A stretch of 64,000 bases of DNA from Psococerastis gibbosa (Eukaryota; Arthropoda; Insecta; Psocodea; Psocidae): the NCBI GenBank assembly GCA_963971405.1, contig OZ020484.1, forward strand, positions 19,840,001 through 19,904,000. The letters run 5' to 3'. Positions 1 through 11,993 of this stretch are shown here, one piece after another (position 1 is the first letter of the stretch; every line of letters starts with the position of its first letter). The notes below the pieces were generated by a model. It was not told the origin of the DNA, did not search any database, and saw nothing but the letters and a program-made list of their open reading frames with translations. The position numbers and the translations under genes are program-made.

Positions 1-2373
1 TTGACCTTGAACACGCCTACCCACGGCCTAATCAGACCAACACGAGCGGTATACGGAGCCGCTAATATTCCTGCTATTTGGCAGAGGCGGATGGAAACCG
101 TCCTTCATGGAATTCCCAATGTTCTGAATTTCTTTGATGATATCCTGGTCCATGCCGAAAATTTCGATGAGATGATTACTACTCTCAATACAACGTTAGA
201 AAGACTGCAATCAAGTGGCCTCCGTTTAAACAAAGCAAAGTGTGTTTTTGCCTCACCATCTGTAGAGTTCCTGGGCCACAGGATTGACAAGAATGGTATC
301 CACAAATCCGATAAACATATTCAAGCTATCCGAGACGCCGCGACACCTAATACACCCGAAGAACTTCAACTATTTCTTGGCAAAGCGACCTACTACACCG
401 CGTTCATACCAAACCTAGCCACTATCGACCGGCCCTTACGGGATATGTTAAAAGAAGCGACATTTCAATGGACTAAAGAGGCTCTCCAGGCCTATAGGCA
501 GATTAAGGATATTCTTGTATCACCCCAAGTGTTAATACCGTATGACACTGAGCTACCCCTTCTGTTGGCGACTGACGCAAGTAAGACTGGACTTGGTGCA
601 GTACTTTCCCATCGACTCAGCAACGGATTAGAGCGGCCGATTGCATATGCGAGCCGTACTCTGTCTCCCACGGAAATTAAATACCTACAGATGGACAAGG
701 AGGCCTTGGCAATCGTGTGGGCAGTCCAGAAATTTTTCTTATATCTTTACGCTCGTCACTGGACTTTAATTACGGACCATAAACCTCTTTCACAAATATT
801 ACATCCTGATAAATCGTTGCCTGTTTTGTGCATTAGCCGAATGGCAAATTACGCTGAACTCTTAGGAAATTTCGACTATGATGTAATTTTCAAAACTACG
901 AAAAACAACGCCAATGCTGATTTTGGCTCGCGTGTGCGCGGTAATAATGATACAGTTCAAAATCATAATGATTATGATTCGTTTGACAACTTTATGGTGC
1001 ATCAGATTACTCAATTACCAGTCCGAGCTCAACGAATCGCACTAGAAACGAGAAGGGATCCGGTCTTGGGTAAAATACTGCAGCTCCTAGAACACGGCCG
1101 AAGCCTACAACACGCGGGATACACGACGCCAGAGCTCCACTACAGTTTGTCTGCTGACTGCCTTATTTTCGAACACAGAGTTGTAATTCCCAGCAGCTTG
1201 CGCAATTTTATTCTTAACGATTTACATACTGGCCATATAGGAATTGTAAAGATGAAGGAGCTGGCCCGATCCTTCGTTTATTGGCCTGGCATCGACGCAG
1301 ACATTGAAAGAACGGCAAAAGCGTGCAACGAATGTGCCAGACATGCGCATGCGCCTCCTCAGTTCAGACAGCACCATTGGGAGTATCCGGGAGCCCCATG
1401 GGAACGTGTACATATTGACTACGCCGGACCTTTTGAGGGTGTCATGTTATTAATTATTACAGACGCATTCAGTAAGTGGTTAGAAGTGAAAGTGACAAAT
1501 ATTGCTACTACCAGTGCTACTATAGCAATTCTTGATGAAATATTTGCAGCATACGGCGCACCTGTTACTATTGTCTCTGACAACGGGTCGAACTTTACGT
1601 CTAATGAATTCAGTGAGTATTTAAAATTGGTGGGTGTGAAATACCACAAGAGAACGGCGCCGTATCATCCAGCAACCAACGGGCAGGCTGAACGATGTGT
1701 ACAAACTGTAAAGGATGCGCTGAAGGCTATGGGCACCACCAAGAATACAATACAAAAGAACCTGAACGAGTTTCTGCGACAATACAGGAAAGCCCCACAC
1801 GCTGCTACGGGTAAGTCACCTAGCCAATTGTTCCTAGGCAGATCTATTCGTACTCGACTGGATCTCGTGCTGCCTGAGGACCTGACCAGCCAAATGACAA
1901 ACAAGCAAATGGGTGCGCTTACTTACAGAGAGTTTCACCCTCAAACTTCAGTATACTTCTTGTCAGGAAACCAGCGAGTAGACAAGTGGCTACCGGGCAC
2001 CATTGTAGAACGGCTCGGTGACCTTCATTACTACATTATGGATGCTCAAGGAAAACAAGTGAAGCGACATATTGATCAGATCCGCGGAAGATCATCTGAA
2101 AGCGAACATAAGAACGACGGGAATTCTACAGCTTCCACCAAACCAACTGGGTACTCATCAATGGCATTCCGATTTGAGTCTTCCGGTGAACAGGGGCAGC
2201 AGTCTCCAACGGGTCAGGAGAAGAATGGTTGGCCAACTACCGCAGATGATACTGCCTCCGAAACTCATCTTCGTACGACGCCGAATCTTCATCCACCAAC
2301 TGTAGTGACAACGCCGGCAGGCCTGCGGCGATCGACGAGAGTAATGAAGCCGAGGCAGCCATATTCTCCTTAG
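1..2373 (+). CDS. Ty3/gypsy retrotransposon pol, 5'-truncated by window edge (RT end, RNase H, integrase)
   Basis: An open frame of about 790 codons enters from the left edge and ends at a TAG, so the true start lies outside. In order it holds the end of reverse transcriptase with the catalytic FFDD box (about residues 44-47), RNase H (TDASKTGLGAVL, then the MDKEALAIVWAV helix and TDHKPL), the integrase HHCC zinc finger (HTGHIG..., CNECARH) and the DDE core with HIDYAGPF, VSDNGSNFT and the YHPATNGQAER stretch. The C-terminus is Arg/Pro-rich (RRSTRVMKPRQPYSP), as in many Ty3/gypsy elements. In a complete element pol copies the RNA and integrates the cDNA. The frame has no internal stop or shift over 2.37 kb, so this copy is young compared with the decayed repeats around it. 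Clade within Ty3/gypsy is not resolved. Confidence 0.95.
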   Translation: MTLNTPTHGLIRPTRAVYGAANIPAIWQRRMETVLHGIPNVLNFFDDILVHAENFDEMITTLNTTLERLQSSGLRLNKAKCVFASPSVEFLGHRIDKNGIHKSDKHIQAIRDAATPNTPEELQLFLGKATYYTAFIPNLATIDRPLRDMLKEATFQWTKEALQAYRQIKDILVSPQVLIPYDTELPLLLATDASKTGLGAVLSHRLSNGLERPIAYASRTLSPTEIKYLQMDKEALAIVWAVQKFFLYLYARHWTLITDHKPLSQILHPDKSLPVLCISRMANYAELLGNFDYDVIFKTTKNNANADFGSRVRGNNDTVQNHNDYDSFDNFMVHQITQLPVRAQRIALETRRDPVLGKILQLLEHGRSLQHAGYTTPELHYSLSADCLIFEHRVVIPSSLRNFILNDLHTGHIGIVKMKELARSFVYWPGIDADIERTAKACNECARHAHAPPQFRQHHWEYPGAPWERVHIDYAGPFEGVMLLIITDAFSKWLEVKVTNIATTSATIAILDEIFAAYGAPVTIVSDNGSNFTSNEFSEYLKLVGVKYHKRTAPYHPATNGQAERCVQTVKDALKAMGTTKNTIQKNLNEFLRQYRKAPHAATGKSPSQLFLGRSIRTRLDLVLPEDLTSQMTNKQMGALTYREFHPQTSVYFLSGNQRVDKWLPGTIVERLGDLHYYIMDAQGKQVKRHIDQIRGRSSESEHKNDGNSTASTKPTGYSSMAFRFESSGEQGQQSPTGQEKNGWPTTADDTASETHLRTTPNLHPPTVVTTPAGLRRSTRVMKPRQPYSP

Positions 2374-2388
2374 GAGCCAGGGAAGAAA

Positions 2389-2510
2389 TGTTATATTTTG
2401 AATGTCGCGCCATTTCACCATGTGCTTGTTCTGGTTACACGATGTTCTGGTTACACGATGTTTTTACTAATAAAAATGAATAAAATGAAAAATAGGAATT
2501 ATGAATTGCA
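2389..2510 (+). mobile_element. probable start of the 3' LTR of the Ty3/gypsy element
   Basis: Sixteen bases after the pol stop there is a purine-rich tract (AGGGAAGAAA) that could be the polypurine primer, followed at once by TGTTATATTTTG, a plausible LTR start. The stretch carries two tandem copies of TTCTGGTTACACGATG (about 2429-2460) and AATAAA-like signals near 2467-2485. The LTR end is not fixed because the 5' LTR is outside the window. Confidence 0.45.
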
Positions 2511-3692
2511 TATTCAACACTATAGTAAATGATTCTCAATCCTTTCCTCTGGCAAATCTGTAAACTAGTTGAGTACTAAGGTATGTTGGTGTCACTTTTA
2601 GTAGCAAATCATGCCAAAAACAAAACGAAACTGCATGCTGTCGCCTCCTAATTATACAGTCAATCAATTCTATTGGCTTCATGTCAGTCAGTACAAGAAG
2701 TAGATATGTATAGGCCTATGCAGCTGAATTGTAAATAAGTACATTATAAAACTTTTTTTTTTTTTTAAATCATATAAAACAGACTTATTATTATAGTACA
2801 GTATACAGAAGACGGGATAAAGGTAGTTTAATTCATTTTGAAGCCCACCGTGTGGGCAGAGATGAAAACGTGGAAAAATTGCTAGATTAAAAGGAGCAAA
2901 ATGGTGGGAAAGTTTAACAACTTACGTGATTTTTGGAACTCGCTATCGTCGAAGCCAACCAGGAGGGTGGCGGACGCCAGAAAGAATCCAAGGCGAAGCG
3001 TGTCCAAACTCCCGCTCATTTTTCAAATTTTACTTCTTTTCCTGGCTCTTTCCTGTTTAAATGCATCACATAAGTTCATCCTTTTCCCACACATGTGACA
3101 CATTTCTTGCTACACGTGCCCCCACTAACCAGCAGTTTGCTTCCTTCCCCGGCTTTTAAATAGTTCGAAGAAAGTTCAACACCACGTAACTGATAATAAG
3201 TTCACCACCACAAGACACAAGAGAAGGCAGTGCAACAAAGTAATTTATGTACAGTACCTGAAATTTAGGTATACCTGTAATTAAGATAGAAGGTTCAATT
3301 AGGTTTTTGTAAACATCAAAATGTGGGTAGTTGTTGATAAGTTGGTTAACAAACCCACGTACGGTAACAGAAATGTACACAGGCTACTATTGCCCGCGGA
3401 AATAATTAAACAACTGAGTTTAAGGGATAGACCCCTTGTCACATCTGTTTCTAGATGTTATTACCTACCAGATAATGTATTGTTTTAAGGAAGAGAGCAG
3501 TGTGTTACTGGATGAATAAAAGTGTGCAGCCCATAATTACACCTACAGTACATAAATACAGTATGACGTTCTGTCGTCTATTATTTTTATTTTTAAACAT
3601 TTACACATTTTAAAAGGCTCATCATGAATGTCGCCGATAAATTTACCTACATCTTGTTTCATTTGCATTGAGAAAAAATACTCTATGCCGCT
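2511..3692. other. AT-rich non-coding stretch, nothing recognised
   Basis: Only short ORFs without family resemblance occur here (for example the 65-codon frame at 2901-3098). There is a poly-T run near 2752-2766. I see no repeat family shared with the rest of the window. Confidence 0.4.
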
Positions 3693-3830
3693 ATGCGTAA
3701 GGATGGATCTTTTGAGCATTGGACATCCTCTACTTTTTCTGTTAAAGACATTTTAACTAACGATATGGATATATCTTTAGATGATCAACAACAAGAATTG
3801 ATGCTAAGTCCCAACCCGGTTAATTTGTAA
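3693..3830 (+). CDS. short ORF with an eh1/TN-like FSVKDIL motif; candidate first exon
   Basis: An ATG with G at -3 (GCCGCTATGC) opens a 45-codon frame ending at TAA. Residues 14-20 read FSVKDIL, which matches the Groucho-binding eh1 motif and especially the N-terminal TN (tinman) domain of NK2-type homeobox proteins, which is followed in some members by an acidic or Gln-rich stretch as here (LDDQQQEL). No homeodomain is visible in the window, and the only possible donors before the stop are weak (GTTAAT, GTAATT). It may be a real first exon with the rest elsewhere, a relic, or a chance match. An exact seven-residue match is unlikely by chance but not decisive. Confidence 0.3.
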   Translation: MRKDGSFEHWTSSTFSVKDILTNDMDISLDDQQQELMLSPNPVNL

Positions 3831-4653
3831 TTATACAATATTGCGGTATTTTTGCGAAATCACGTTAATTGTTAATTGTTTCTTAACACTTCAACTGAAT
3901 GATCTACTGAGGAGCTTTCCTCTTCCGAACAGTCATGTCCTAGTTCAGATACGACTTCCATATTTTGCATTTAATATTGGTGAATACCCTACATTGAATG
4001 TTTGCCCACTTCACACTTGCTTTTAATAAATTGGGGCACACATGCGTAAATCATACCTACAAACCACACACATCGCATATAACCTCACTTTTTGACAATC
4101 GCCGCCATGGCACCGTATAGGTTTGTACCCTTGTCGTTGGACCTGTGCGCACCGTAATTCACGAAGGTCATCATAGAGACCTGAACACAATGCCTGCAAT
4201 CAGTATGTGGTTGTCAGAGGTTAAGGGACCATACAGTCATTAACATATAGATGGGACCGGAGTGTCTTGTGCCAGGGGGTGGGCCGTGTCGTTAGCGCCT
4301 CCCACTCCCTGTACACTTAAGGGTCGTTCATCACCTTCAGGTGTAGACCTGTTTGTACTACAGGGGGTGCAATCTGACTGTGGGCAGGTAGGCGTACGAG
4401 GTTCCATGTTCACACGCACCCGCGTGAAGATTGTTCAATGAATTAAAACCATCAAGGCTCACCCATTCAACTGAGTTTCTGACATTTTCCATTATTCCCT
4501 TGAGGTTAAGCAGCTCAGGCCTGCCCTTGTTTTGGGGTTAAATATTAATTTTGCGGTAATCGCATAATGTATATTATACACGCACGCGGATGTTTCCTAA
4601 TTACTACCGCATAGATTCAGGGCAGCTCCTCAGTCAGTGTATCGTATCGCAGG
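3831..4653. other. no gene recognised
   Basis: It contains a 16-codon ORF at 4107-4157 whose ATG sits in a perfect Kozak context (GCCGCCATGG), but nothing links it to an exon. The rest is anonymous sequence up to the target site of the hAT element. Confidence 0.35.
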
Positions 4654-5520
4654 CAGTGCCGGGATTGGCTATGGGGCCACCGGGACCATGGCCCCAGGGC
4701 CCCCACAAAAGAGGGGCCCCCACAAAAAGCCACAAAATACAAAATTTACAGTAGATATAGATTAGAATACTAAAACAAACCAATAAGACAAACACATCTT
4801 CCCATTATTGACCAGTTTATGCTGTTGAAAGTTGAGAATTAAATAAATTTAGTACGGTAACATGAATATGTCTTCCTCAGTAAATTGTACAAACTTTACT
4901 GCTGGTAAAACCGTAAACTCCACTATTTTGGGCCTATTTTATTAGTATTTTTTGAAAAAATTTCCTCCGGGGAGTCCCCCGGGCCCCCCTGTTTGCAGCA
5001 ATATGAATTTCTTTCTAAGCTTTCCTGCTTTAAAATCAAAATGGTTTTCACTTACATTTTCAAATTTTCCCCCCGGTGGGGACCCCCGGGCCCCCTCTTC
5101 GGCTTAGATGCAATATTATTTCTATACATTCTCAACCGTCGTAATCTTATCATTATGATTTAGTCCGCATGTCCGAAAAATGTAAGCCTGTGTTCGCACC
5201 GCAGCTAAATCGGCCAATAAATTGACGTTTGATGTGTCCATGCTATCATATACTCATATACGAGTAACCCCATAACCTCTAAAGAATACACTAGATACAA
5301 TTGAATTATCAAGAAGAAAATGTACACTAGATAGGATTACAATCGCCACAGCCACCCCCGAAAAATAATCCTGGCTACGGACTTGTCAGGCATCCTGATT
5401 CCTCTGTCTCCATTTTATATTAAATTGATAGTGGAATATTCGTTTAAGGGTAAAAGGCTCTTCACACCGAGAAAGGGCCCCCACACAATTCAGGCCCCCA
5501 CAAGGCCAAACCCGCCACTG
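4654..5520. mobile_element. non-autonomous hAT element, 867 bp, with 8-bp target duplication
   Basis: The ends are inverted: CAGTGCCGGGATTGGC on the left and the complement of CAGTGGCGGGTTTGGC on the right. Exactly ATCGCAGG flanks both sides (4646-4653 and 5521-5528), an 8-bp duplication typical of hAT transposition. The interior has several GGGGCCCCC-type blocks (about 4690-4720, 4975-4990, 5075-5095) and no transposase frame. A fragment near 5368-5385 resembles the end of another hAT (complement of GGCTACG...). Confidence 0.85.
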
Positions 5521-6061
5521 ATCGCAGGTACGGTACATTGTTGATGTTTTTTTTCTTTTTGAGAACAGACACAGTGACAATGTCCTAGCTTTGGTCTCCA
5601 ATCGGAGCATTGAATTTCACCAGGGTATTTAATGCTATTGGGCATAGACGTAGTTTATGAACCAGGCTTATACTAGTAGGCTTGTACGAGTATCTGGAAT
5701 ACATACCATGAAAATAATTTTCTATTAACCTAGGCCTACTTATATATTTGCCCACGGGACAGACCGGTTGTCGAAAGAAAAAGGATAGTAGCAAGCACAG
5801 CAAGAGGACCAGCACATTTCGGCTTTAAAATAGTAAACAAGCTCCCTGTAGAAGCAAGCCTATCTCATAAGGCATCCAAATTTAAACTCAAAAAAAATGT
5901 TCATCTCAGTCTGTTCCTATTCCTTCAAAAAGTTCATGGAGACTGACAAAGGTTTTTAAGCTCTCATTGACTAATTTATGTATTTATTATTTATTATATA
6001 TTGTGAAAACAGTTTATTAATTTATTTTGCATGACAACTGCTAGTTTGTGTGACAACTAGT
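5521..6061. other. no gene recognised
   Basis: Only short ORFs without similarity (for example 5585-5815 minus). AT-rich, no shared repeat seen. Confidence 0.35.
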
Positions 6062-6650
6062 CCCTTACCCAATGCCAATGTCCCCATGGATTTTTCGGAC
6101 ATTACTTATATTGTTTCCGAATGCATTTTTGGTCATTGACAAACTGGAACACATCCTCGGTGTCAGGGCCAAGCCAGGGTCTAGGTTTGAGGTGGAGGCT
6201 TGTAATAATGTAAGGCTAACTAAATAATAATAATAAAATAAATATAAAATAATAAAATTAAATTGCCAATAATGTTTTCTTATTGTTCTCTTAATGCTGT
6301 CAATAAATTTACTAAAGTCTGAACAGTTAATGTCTGATTTACTGTTCAGCTTTATTTTCTCCATTTGGGACTACCAAGTTTCAGTGCATGGAAAACTTGT
6401 TTAAACAATACAAGTAAGCCGGTTTCAGTTACTTAATGGTAGACTCATACCCGAACTTGCTGAAGTCATGCTTACGCCTGTTACATTGAGTCAATGGTAA
6501 GCTTGTTTTAGCTTGTTCATTATAGCTTGCAGGCGGTGTAGGTTGACATCGAGGTGTGCGTGTACTAGTTTGTCAATGGCCAAAAAATCATGCGGAAACA
6601 ATACCAATAATGTCCGAAAATCCATGGCAATGGGCTAGGTTCAATATTAG
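6062..6650. repeat. inverted pair of dispersed repeat family Z
   Basis: The arm at about 6062-6175 (CCATGGATTTTTCGGACATT... TTGACAAACTGG...) reappears as its reverse complement at about 6535-6645. The right-hand unit extends leftward to about 6440 and matches a single copy at 19395-19620 in the opposite orientation over roughly 200 bp. I found no coding frame conserved among the copies. Both a foldback element and two independent head-to-head insertions would fit. Confidence 0.6.
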
Positions 6651-7113
6651 TAGGCCTACGTTAAAAAATCCCTTTAACTATGTTACGTTACACTTACTGG
6701 TAAATAATGAAATTCGACAGTTTTGGCCAAGAGACCTGAAAATAGGTGTGTGTAAGTGGTGGCAAGCCTTCCTCTATATAATTTTAGTGAGACACATCAA
6801 ATTTTAAACCCACGGACTGACTGTCATAGACACTGAAGTACGCGACAAAGCCGTAGGACCCCCACACACTAGCACTACACGAGGTGATGTCGGGCACTGC
6901 GCCACAATATGTTTGGGGCCCACTCTGCTTGGGGCTGTGCCCCCTCCTCAGCATATCGCACTGTGACCCTACTTACATGCTCGGTCGCTCGGGGCTATGC
7001 CCCAGTTGAATGCATCTCAAATATAACGAATTTTCTTCTTCTGTTGTAGGCCCCTGGCTGGTCATTCTGCCCCATTGAACTATATATGCAATATACAGTA
7101 CAATGTAGGACAT
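6651..7113. other. no gene recognised
   Basis: Anonymous sequence with two short blocks of similar wording (TTGGGGCTGTGCCCC near 6928 and TCGGGGCTATGCCCC near 6989), hinting at a local repeat. Confidence 0.3.
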
Positions 7114-7285
7114 GTAGCGTAGTTGTACGGACTCTGACTTTCACCCGAAAGATTGTTGGTTCGAGTCCCACCCTGGCTACATTTTCTGGCCATGCTTCGG
7201 AGGGCCTTCCTAGTTGAGTGTAAGAGATGGCTTTATAGCCCTAACTCAGCTAGGTAGGCTTAGTAATAGAAACAGTAAAAAGTCT

Positions 7286-7320
<35 letters not shown>
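7114..7320 (+). mobile_element. tRNA-derived SINE, copy 1
   Basis: The head contains a pol III B box, GGTTCGAGTCC (7158-7168), preceded by ACTCTGACTTTCACCCGAAAG, which resembles a tRNA anticodon arm. A body follows (CTGGCCATGCTTCGGAGGG, then AGGCTTAGTAATAGAAACA), ending in a (TTTA)n tail of about nine units (7285-7320). The same head-body order recurs at 8741, 25280 (minus) and 33938, which defines the family. It is a retroposed repeat, not a functional tRNA gene. Confidence 0.8.
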
Positions 7321-8740
7321 CAATATACTCTAAGCGCGCTTTTCTCAGTTTTCTGTGTTAGCAGTATTAAAAATAATAAGTATCTATAATTGTAGAGCAA
7401 TATCTTTATTTTCGGTTGAGTTACTAATTGAAAATTTACCTAATTACAATACGCGTATAGACTAAAAATAACTTTTCAGGATTGAACGTACTAATATTGA
7501 TTATGTTCTAGTTGAGTCTCTTTTGTCTGATAGACATTTTCAATTTAATACCTTTGTTTTCCTTATTACTAGCCTAGCAAGGAGATTTTAATGGTCATTA
7601 AGTAAGCAATGTAGAAGGGGTTGGTTCCTCATTTTTTTAATCCATCAAATTTTCTAGGTACCGCTGCAGTAATGAAGGCAGCTATGTACATTATTTACTT
7701 AACCAACGAGTCGGGCTCTTATTTGTTTGGCTCTAAAATAGTTAATAAGGTAAAACGCTGTCTACTATTTATATTTCATGCTCAAATTAGAAAATTTAAA
7801 TAGTCTGTAACGCAACTAAAATCACGAAAAATTCTGTTTTCATGTTTTATTTAAAATAAACCATAAACTTCCAAATTAGCTTCTCCGTTAATTTATTGTA
7901 CGAAAAGGTTGCGTCGCCCTATTTGGGTAATTAATCGATTTCTGAAAATTAAGCCAGATATCTATCCATTCGGAAAATGTCACGTCGTCGGTGAAAACAT
8001 AGTAATTAAGTTCGTTTGTATAAATGCATTTCTTTTGGGACAGTGGCAGCCCCGATGGGAACATAAGAACACAATAGGGGTCTTCACAGTGTTCGTGCTA
8101 TCGAGTTATACCTAGTTAAGTGTGTTATATCAAGTTAAGTTAACACACCGATAACCAAGCTAACCAGCGTGCTATACTAAACGCACTTCCAAGTTGGTTA
8201 AGTGTGCTATTTAACTTGCGCTTCGATCGATAGCTCAGGTTAGACCGCCGCCATCTTTGTTTTTGTTGATTGATTTGAAACACGCGTTTAAATTTTGTAG
8301 TATTTACATTTATTTGTATAATCTATTATCACAAGCAATTACAGTAAATACTTAAAATTATAATAACCAAAATGAACAAAAAATATAAACAAATGTGGCA
8401 CTAGAATAGAGTTCTGTCACTTTCTTTAAAACCGTGCCACGAACGTCTGACTACTACCACGTTGTTTACCCTTTTAAATATAGCATGATGAATGTTAATA
8501 GACAAAGTGTCACTTGCACCCTGAAGAGCGGCGTTTGTGTTGAAATAGAACAATTTCAACGGGTTGATTTTTTGTCGTCACCCTCTGAGAAGTGAGACTG
8601 ATCCATGCATATGAATTTATCGGTGTGGGATCAGCGGCAGTTTTTGTCATGGCGCCATCTGTTCCTCCGACAAAACTGGTCCCAACTACATGGGAACCTT
8701 GTTACTACTTTACAAATGGCCAAAAATACTCACACTTTAT
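7321..8740. other. no gene recognised
   Basis: AT-rich with short ORFs only (7621-7803 and 7909-8115 plus show no family features). The stretch 8592-8720 has longer open frames in two registers but no recognisable motif. Confidence 0.35.
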
Positions 8741-8945
8741 GGACTCTGACTTTCACCCGAAAGGTTGTTGGTTCGAGTCCCACACTAGTTACACTTTTCT
8801 GGCCATGCTTCGGAGGGCATGTAAAGCAAGTGGTCCCAGACCTTCCTAGTTGTGTGTAAGAGGGCTTTATACCCATAATTCCGCTAGGTTGGCTTAGTAA
8901 TAGAAACAACAAAAAGTCCTTATTTATTTATTATTTATTTAATTT
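8741..8945 (+). mobile_element. tRNA-derived SINE, copy 2
   Basis: Same structure as the copy at 7114: ACTCTGACTTTCACCCGAAAGG, B box GGTTCGAGTCC at 8770-8780, the GGCCATGCTTCGGAGGG body, GTTGGCTTAGTAATAGAAAC and a TTATTTATT tail. This copy keeps the GGCATGTAAAGCAAGTGGTCC segment that is missing from copy 1, so copy 1 carries an internal deletion. Confidence 0.85.
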
Positions 8946-9885
8946 ATCCAAAAAGCATGTGGCTTTGCACTAATGGTTGGTCTGGACGCAGCTTTGAGCG
9001 AAATGTTCCTTTACGTTTGGATAGGCCTAAGTTACATAGTGCGCGAAAGTTGGTTGTCACTAGTGATTTATATTTCAAATAGCCAAGGGCTTGATGGAGC
9101 CCGATGGAGGCCAGATTGTTATCAATATAAGTTCGAAATTAATCTGGGATGAAATTAGACTAAAGTAAAGAATTTTGAACGGGTCCCGGGATCCCATAGA
9201 TGAAGAATTACATAGCGGAAGTAGGCTTACCGTACCTTCGATAATTAGTTGATGAGTCCAAGTTGCAATTATTATTAGTTAATTGCATTGGTATTGTATT
9301 AAATGGTATTTAATGGTCATTTATTAGTGTTCAGGGGCATTCCATAACATGTATGCTGATGCCTTGCGTATGTACCATACAAATAGTATACATAATATAC
9401 AATATTAGTTTCTATGAATACGCCTATTCTGCTCAGAGATGTGAGCACAGTCGCAAAGCTTGCAGCACAAAATATCAGATTGAAGCGTGGTCTGCCATCT
9501 AACGGTTAAACATTCAACGAGCAGTTTCCAACTAGTTTCCTTATTTCTCGTCTGATGGGGCAAGCTTTCAAAGTTTATAAACTGACACACTTTTGGCGGG
9601 ATGGTACAAACAATATTTTACGTGATTTAGGCTATGTGAGATTACAATAAGAATCAATAAATTGATCATGATTTCTTACTAGTTTTGTAATCTATACAGT
9701 AAGATAAGAAAAATATGTAAGATAATCGATGATACTGCGCGTAAGTATTTCATTATAGCCTAGAATATTTTCCGCTGACAGTGAGATTTCAACTATAATA
9801 AGTCATGCAACGAGTTATTCATTATTAAGTGTTTACATGTTTAGAACAAATGGGCGGCTTCTCAGGCACTTGATGTACAGATCTG

Positions 9886-9920
<35 letters not shown>

Positions 9921-11146
9921 TAGCAGCCAGAAACAGGGGAGGGTGAAAAATAATAGTTTTGTTCATTCTGGGCAAACACAATTGTTGTGGGTGCTCTAGC
10001 AGAAAATATAAAATTATAAATTTAAAATATATACATGATATATATAGTACAATAACAGCCTATAGGTTATTTTTTAGCTTTAAACATTTCCAAAGAATAA
10101 ATATATATTTATGTATAATAACAATAATATTAGATCTTAGCCTAATAAATATGTCTTTAAGAATGATTCTTAATGGGGGGGGGGGGGGGGGAATTGAAAC
10201 CCCTGACCTTTCGAGGAAAAGGCTGGATACGGCCTCGATTTACATACAGTAGCCTATGTACTGTAGAAATGTCAAGTAATTGTCTCATTTGGAAAGGGGC
10301 GCCATTTTCTAGTCTTCTCACCCTAAAAAGGCCACTGCCCTGATGTCAGGCCTAGAAAAATACCGCAATGTGCAATGTATCACCGCAGAATTTGCACAAA
10401 ACCATCCCTTGTGCATCGGACACCTGTTCTTATTTAGAAAGAATATAACAAAAGATAACCCGAAAAAACAGCCCTCCATTTTAAGTGGAAAAATGAACCC
10501 ACTCTCCTGTATTATACCGGTAACCAACAACCCCAGGTTGGTTGGGCGGGAGCAGTTGATAAAAACTCGTTGAATATCCCATCAATTCGAATTAATTTCA
10601 TATTTGTACGTTATTTACAATAGTTGACGCGTGCAATGGATGTTACACCATAATTACAGTCTTTTCAACCCTGCATGGTAGTTAATCCATAATCAATTAA
10701 TTAGTCCCGTGTGTTTTTAATTCTTTTGAGATCTTAATCCACGTTGATGGTACTCCGTCATCCGCCATTACTGTGCTGCCATCAAACCGGCTGAAATGAT
10801 TACCCATATGTCTTGTTGAAATACTCAGTTTTTACATGTTACAATGGATAATGCCAGAATACAATGATCCCATGATAATGTCAATTTTGTTTTTCATTCT
10901 GACGTTATTTTCCACGCGGCTCATACTATGCATACATTGGAAACACTTTGTTCCAATATTATATGTTAACATATAACAACAATTAGTCAGGTACCGGTAC
11001 GGAGAACCTATATTTAACTTTGTACAAAGTCTCTACAGGCAGGAGAATTAGATAATAATAAAACATGTTTCCGAAGGAAAGGTATACCCGTTTCCGTCAA
11101 TTTTTCTATGCCTTCCTATTTCTAAACATTTTGTTGTCAGCTTATA
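8946..11146. other. no gene recognised; contains a TA microsatellite and a long G run
   Basis: A (TA)n tract lies at about 9888-9917 and a run of 17 G at 10175-10191. ORFs here (9959-10252 plus, 10318-10530 minus) are short, and the first translates the G run. I see no shared repeat. Confidence 0.4.
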
Positions 11147-11430
11147 GGCCCAGTACACACGGGCGATTCAAACGCCGGCGACCCATTAAGACATTTATCA
11201 TGGGAGCAAATGGGTCCGTGCAAAAATCCAGAAGACCTTCAGAAGATTTTTAACACGGGCTTGATGACGCTGGCGTGACGCTTACCTCACGCAGGTGTAT
11301 GGTCTTCCCCACGACACGCCAGCTCATAGAAATCGTCTGAAGTAGACTCTGTGGTTTTCGACCTACCATTCACCAAGCTCATTTTGCAAAATTTCTGAGA
11401 CAATCTTCGGCGTTCGAATCGTCCGTAAAT
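11147..11430. mobile_element. MITE-like element, right end eroded
   Basis: The left end GGCCCAGTACACACGGGCGATT closely matches the left end of the intact element at 18167. Towards 11405-11428 a decayed complement is visible (TTCGAATCGTCCGT), but the terminal bases are lost. Confidence 0.5.
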
Positions 11431-11993
11431 AATTTCTGTAAATATAATATTTTTTTATGGAGGTTTACCCAAAAGGATCGTTATTCTTTTTTCCCAACCA
11501 TATTAAAAGATCAATTCAGTGTTTTGGGATAGATAATGTCGAGGCAACCGAAATTTAACCCTAGGAAAATTATTTATTTTGGAATTACGGTAGGTATACT
11601 AATTGACAAAAAGGAAAGCATGTTCGATTACCAGTTCTTTGACGTAAATGATTAATTTTTGCGTATTAAATGGTATGTATGGTATGGAAATGGTATATTG
11701 TTTTGGGAAATTTCCGCCACACAATTCCGTGTTCGTCAATATTCCCCATTGAAATACACAAACTACATAAGACAGAAATCCAATATTAATTAATTAAAAG
11801 TATAAATAGGTGCCTACATTATTAATTATAATAATGTAGGGTTTGTTTTACTTAGTAAATTAAGATTATTGAAGGAAGTCTCACCGGTGTCATTTATTAG
11901 CAGAAGGGAGAAACACATGTCAGTGGGGTTGGGCCGATCGGGGTTGGGGTGACAAGACAAATCGATGTCATTTCAGGGAGAAACTGCTGAAAA
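11431..11993. other. no gene recognised
   Basis: AT-rich; an inverted ATTAATTA-rich area near 11780-11840. No coding signal. Confidence 0.3.

Noticed and set aside
4107-4157. 16-codon ORF with perfect Kozak sequence
   Set aside because: No domain, no splice donor, no neighbouring exon; one good Kozak match per tens of kilobases is expected by chance.
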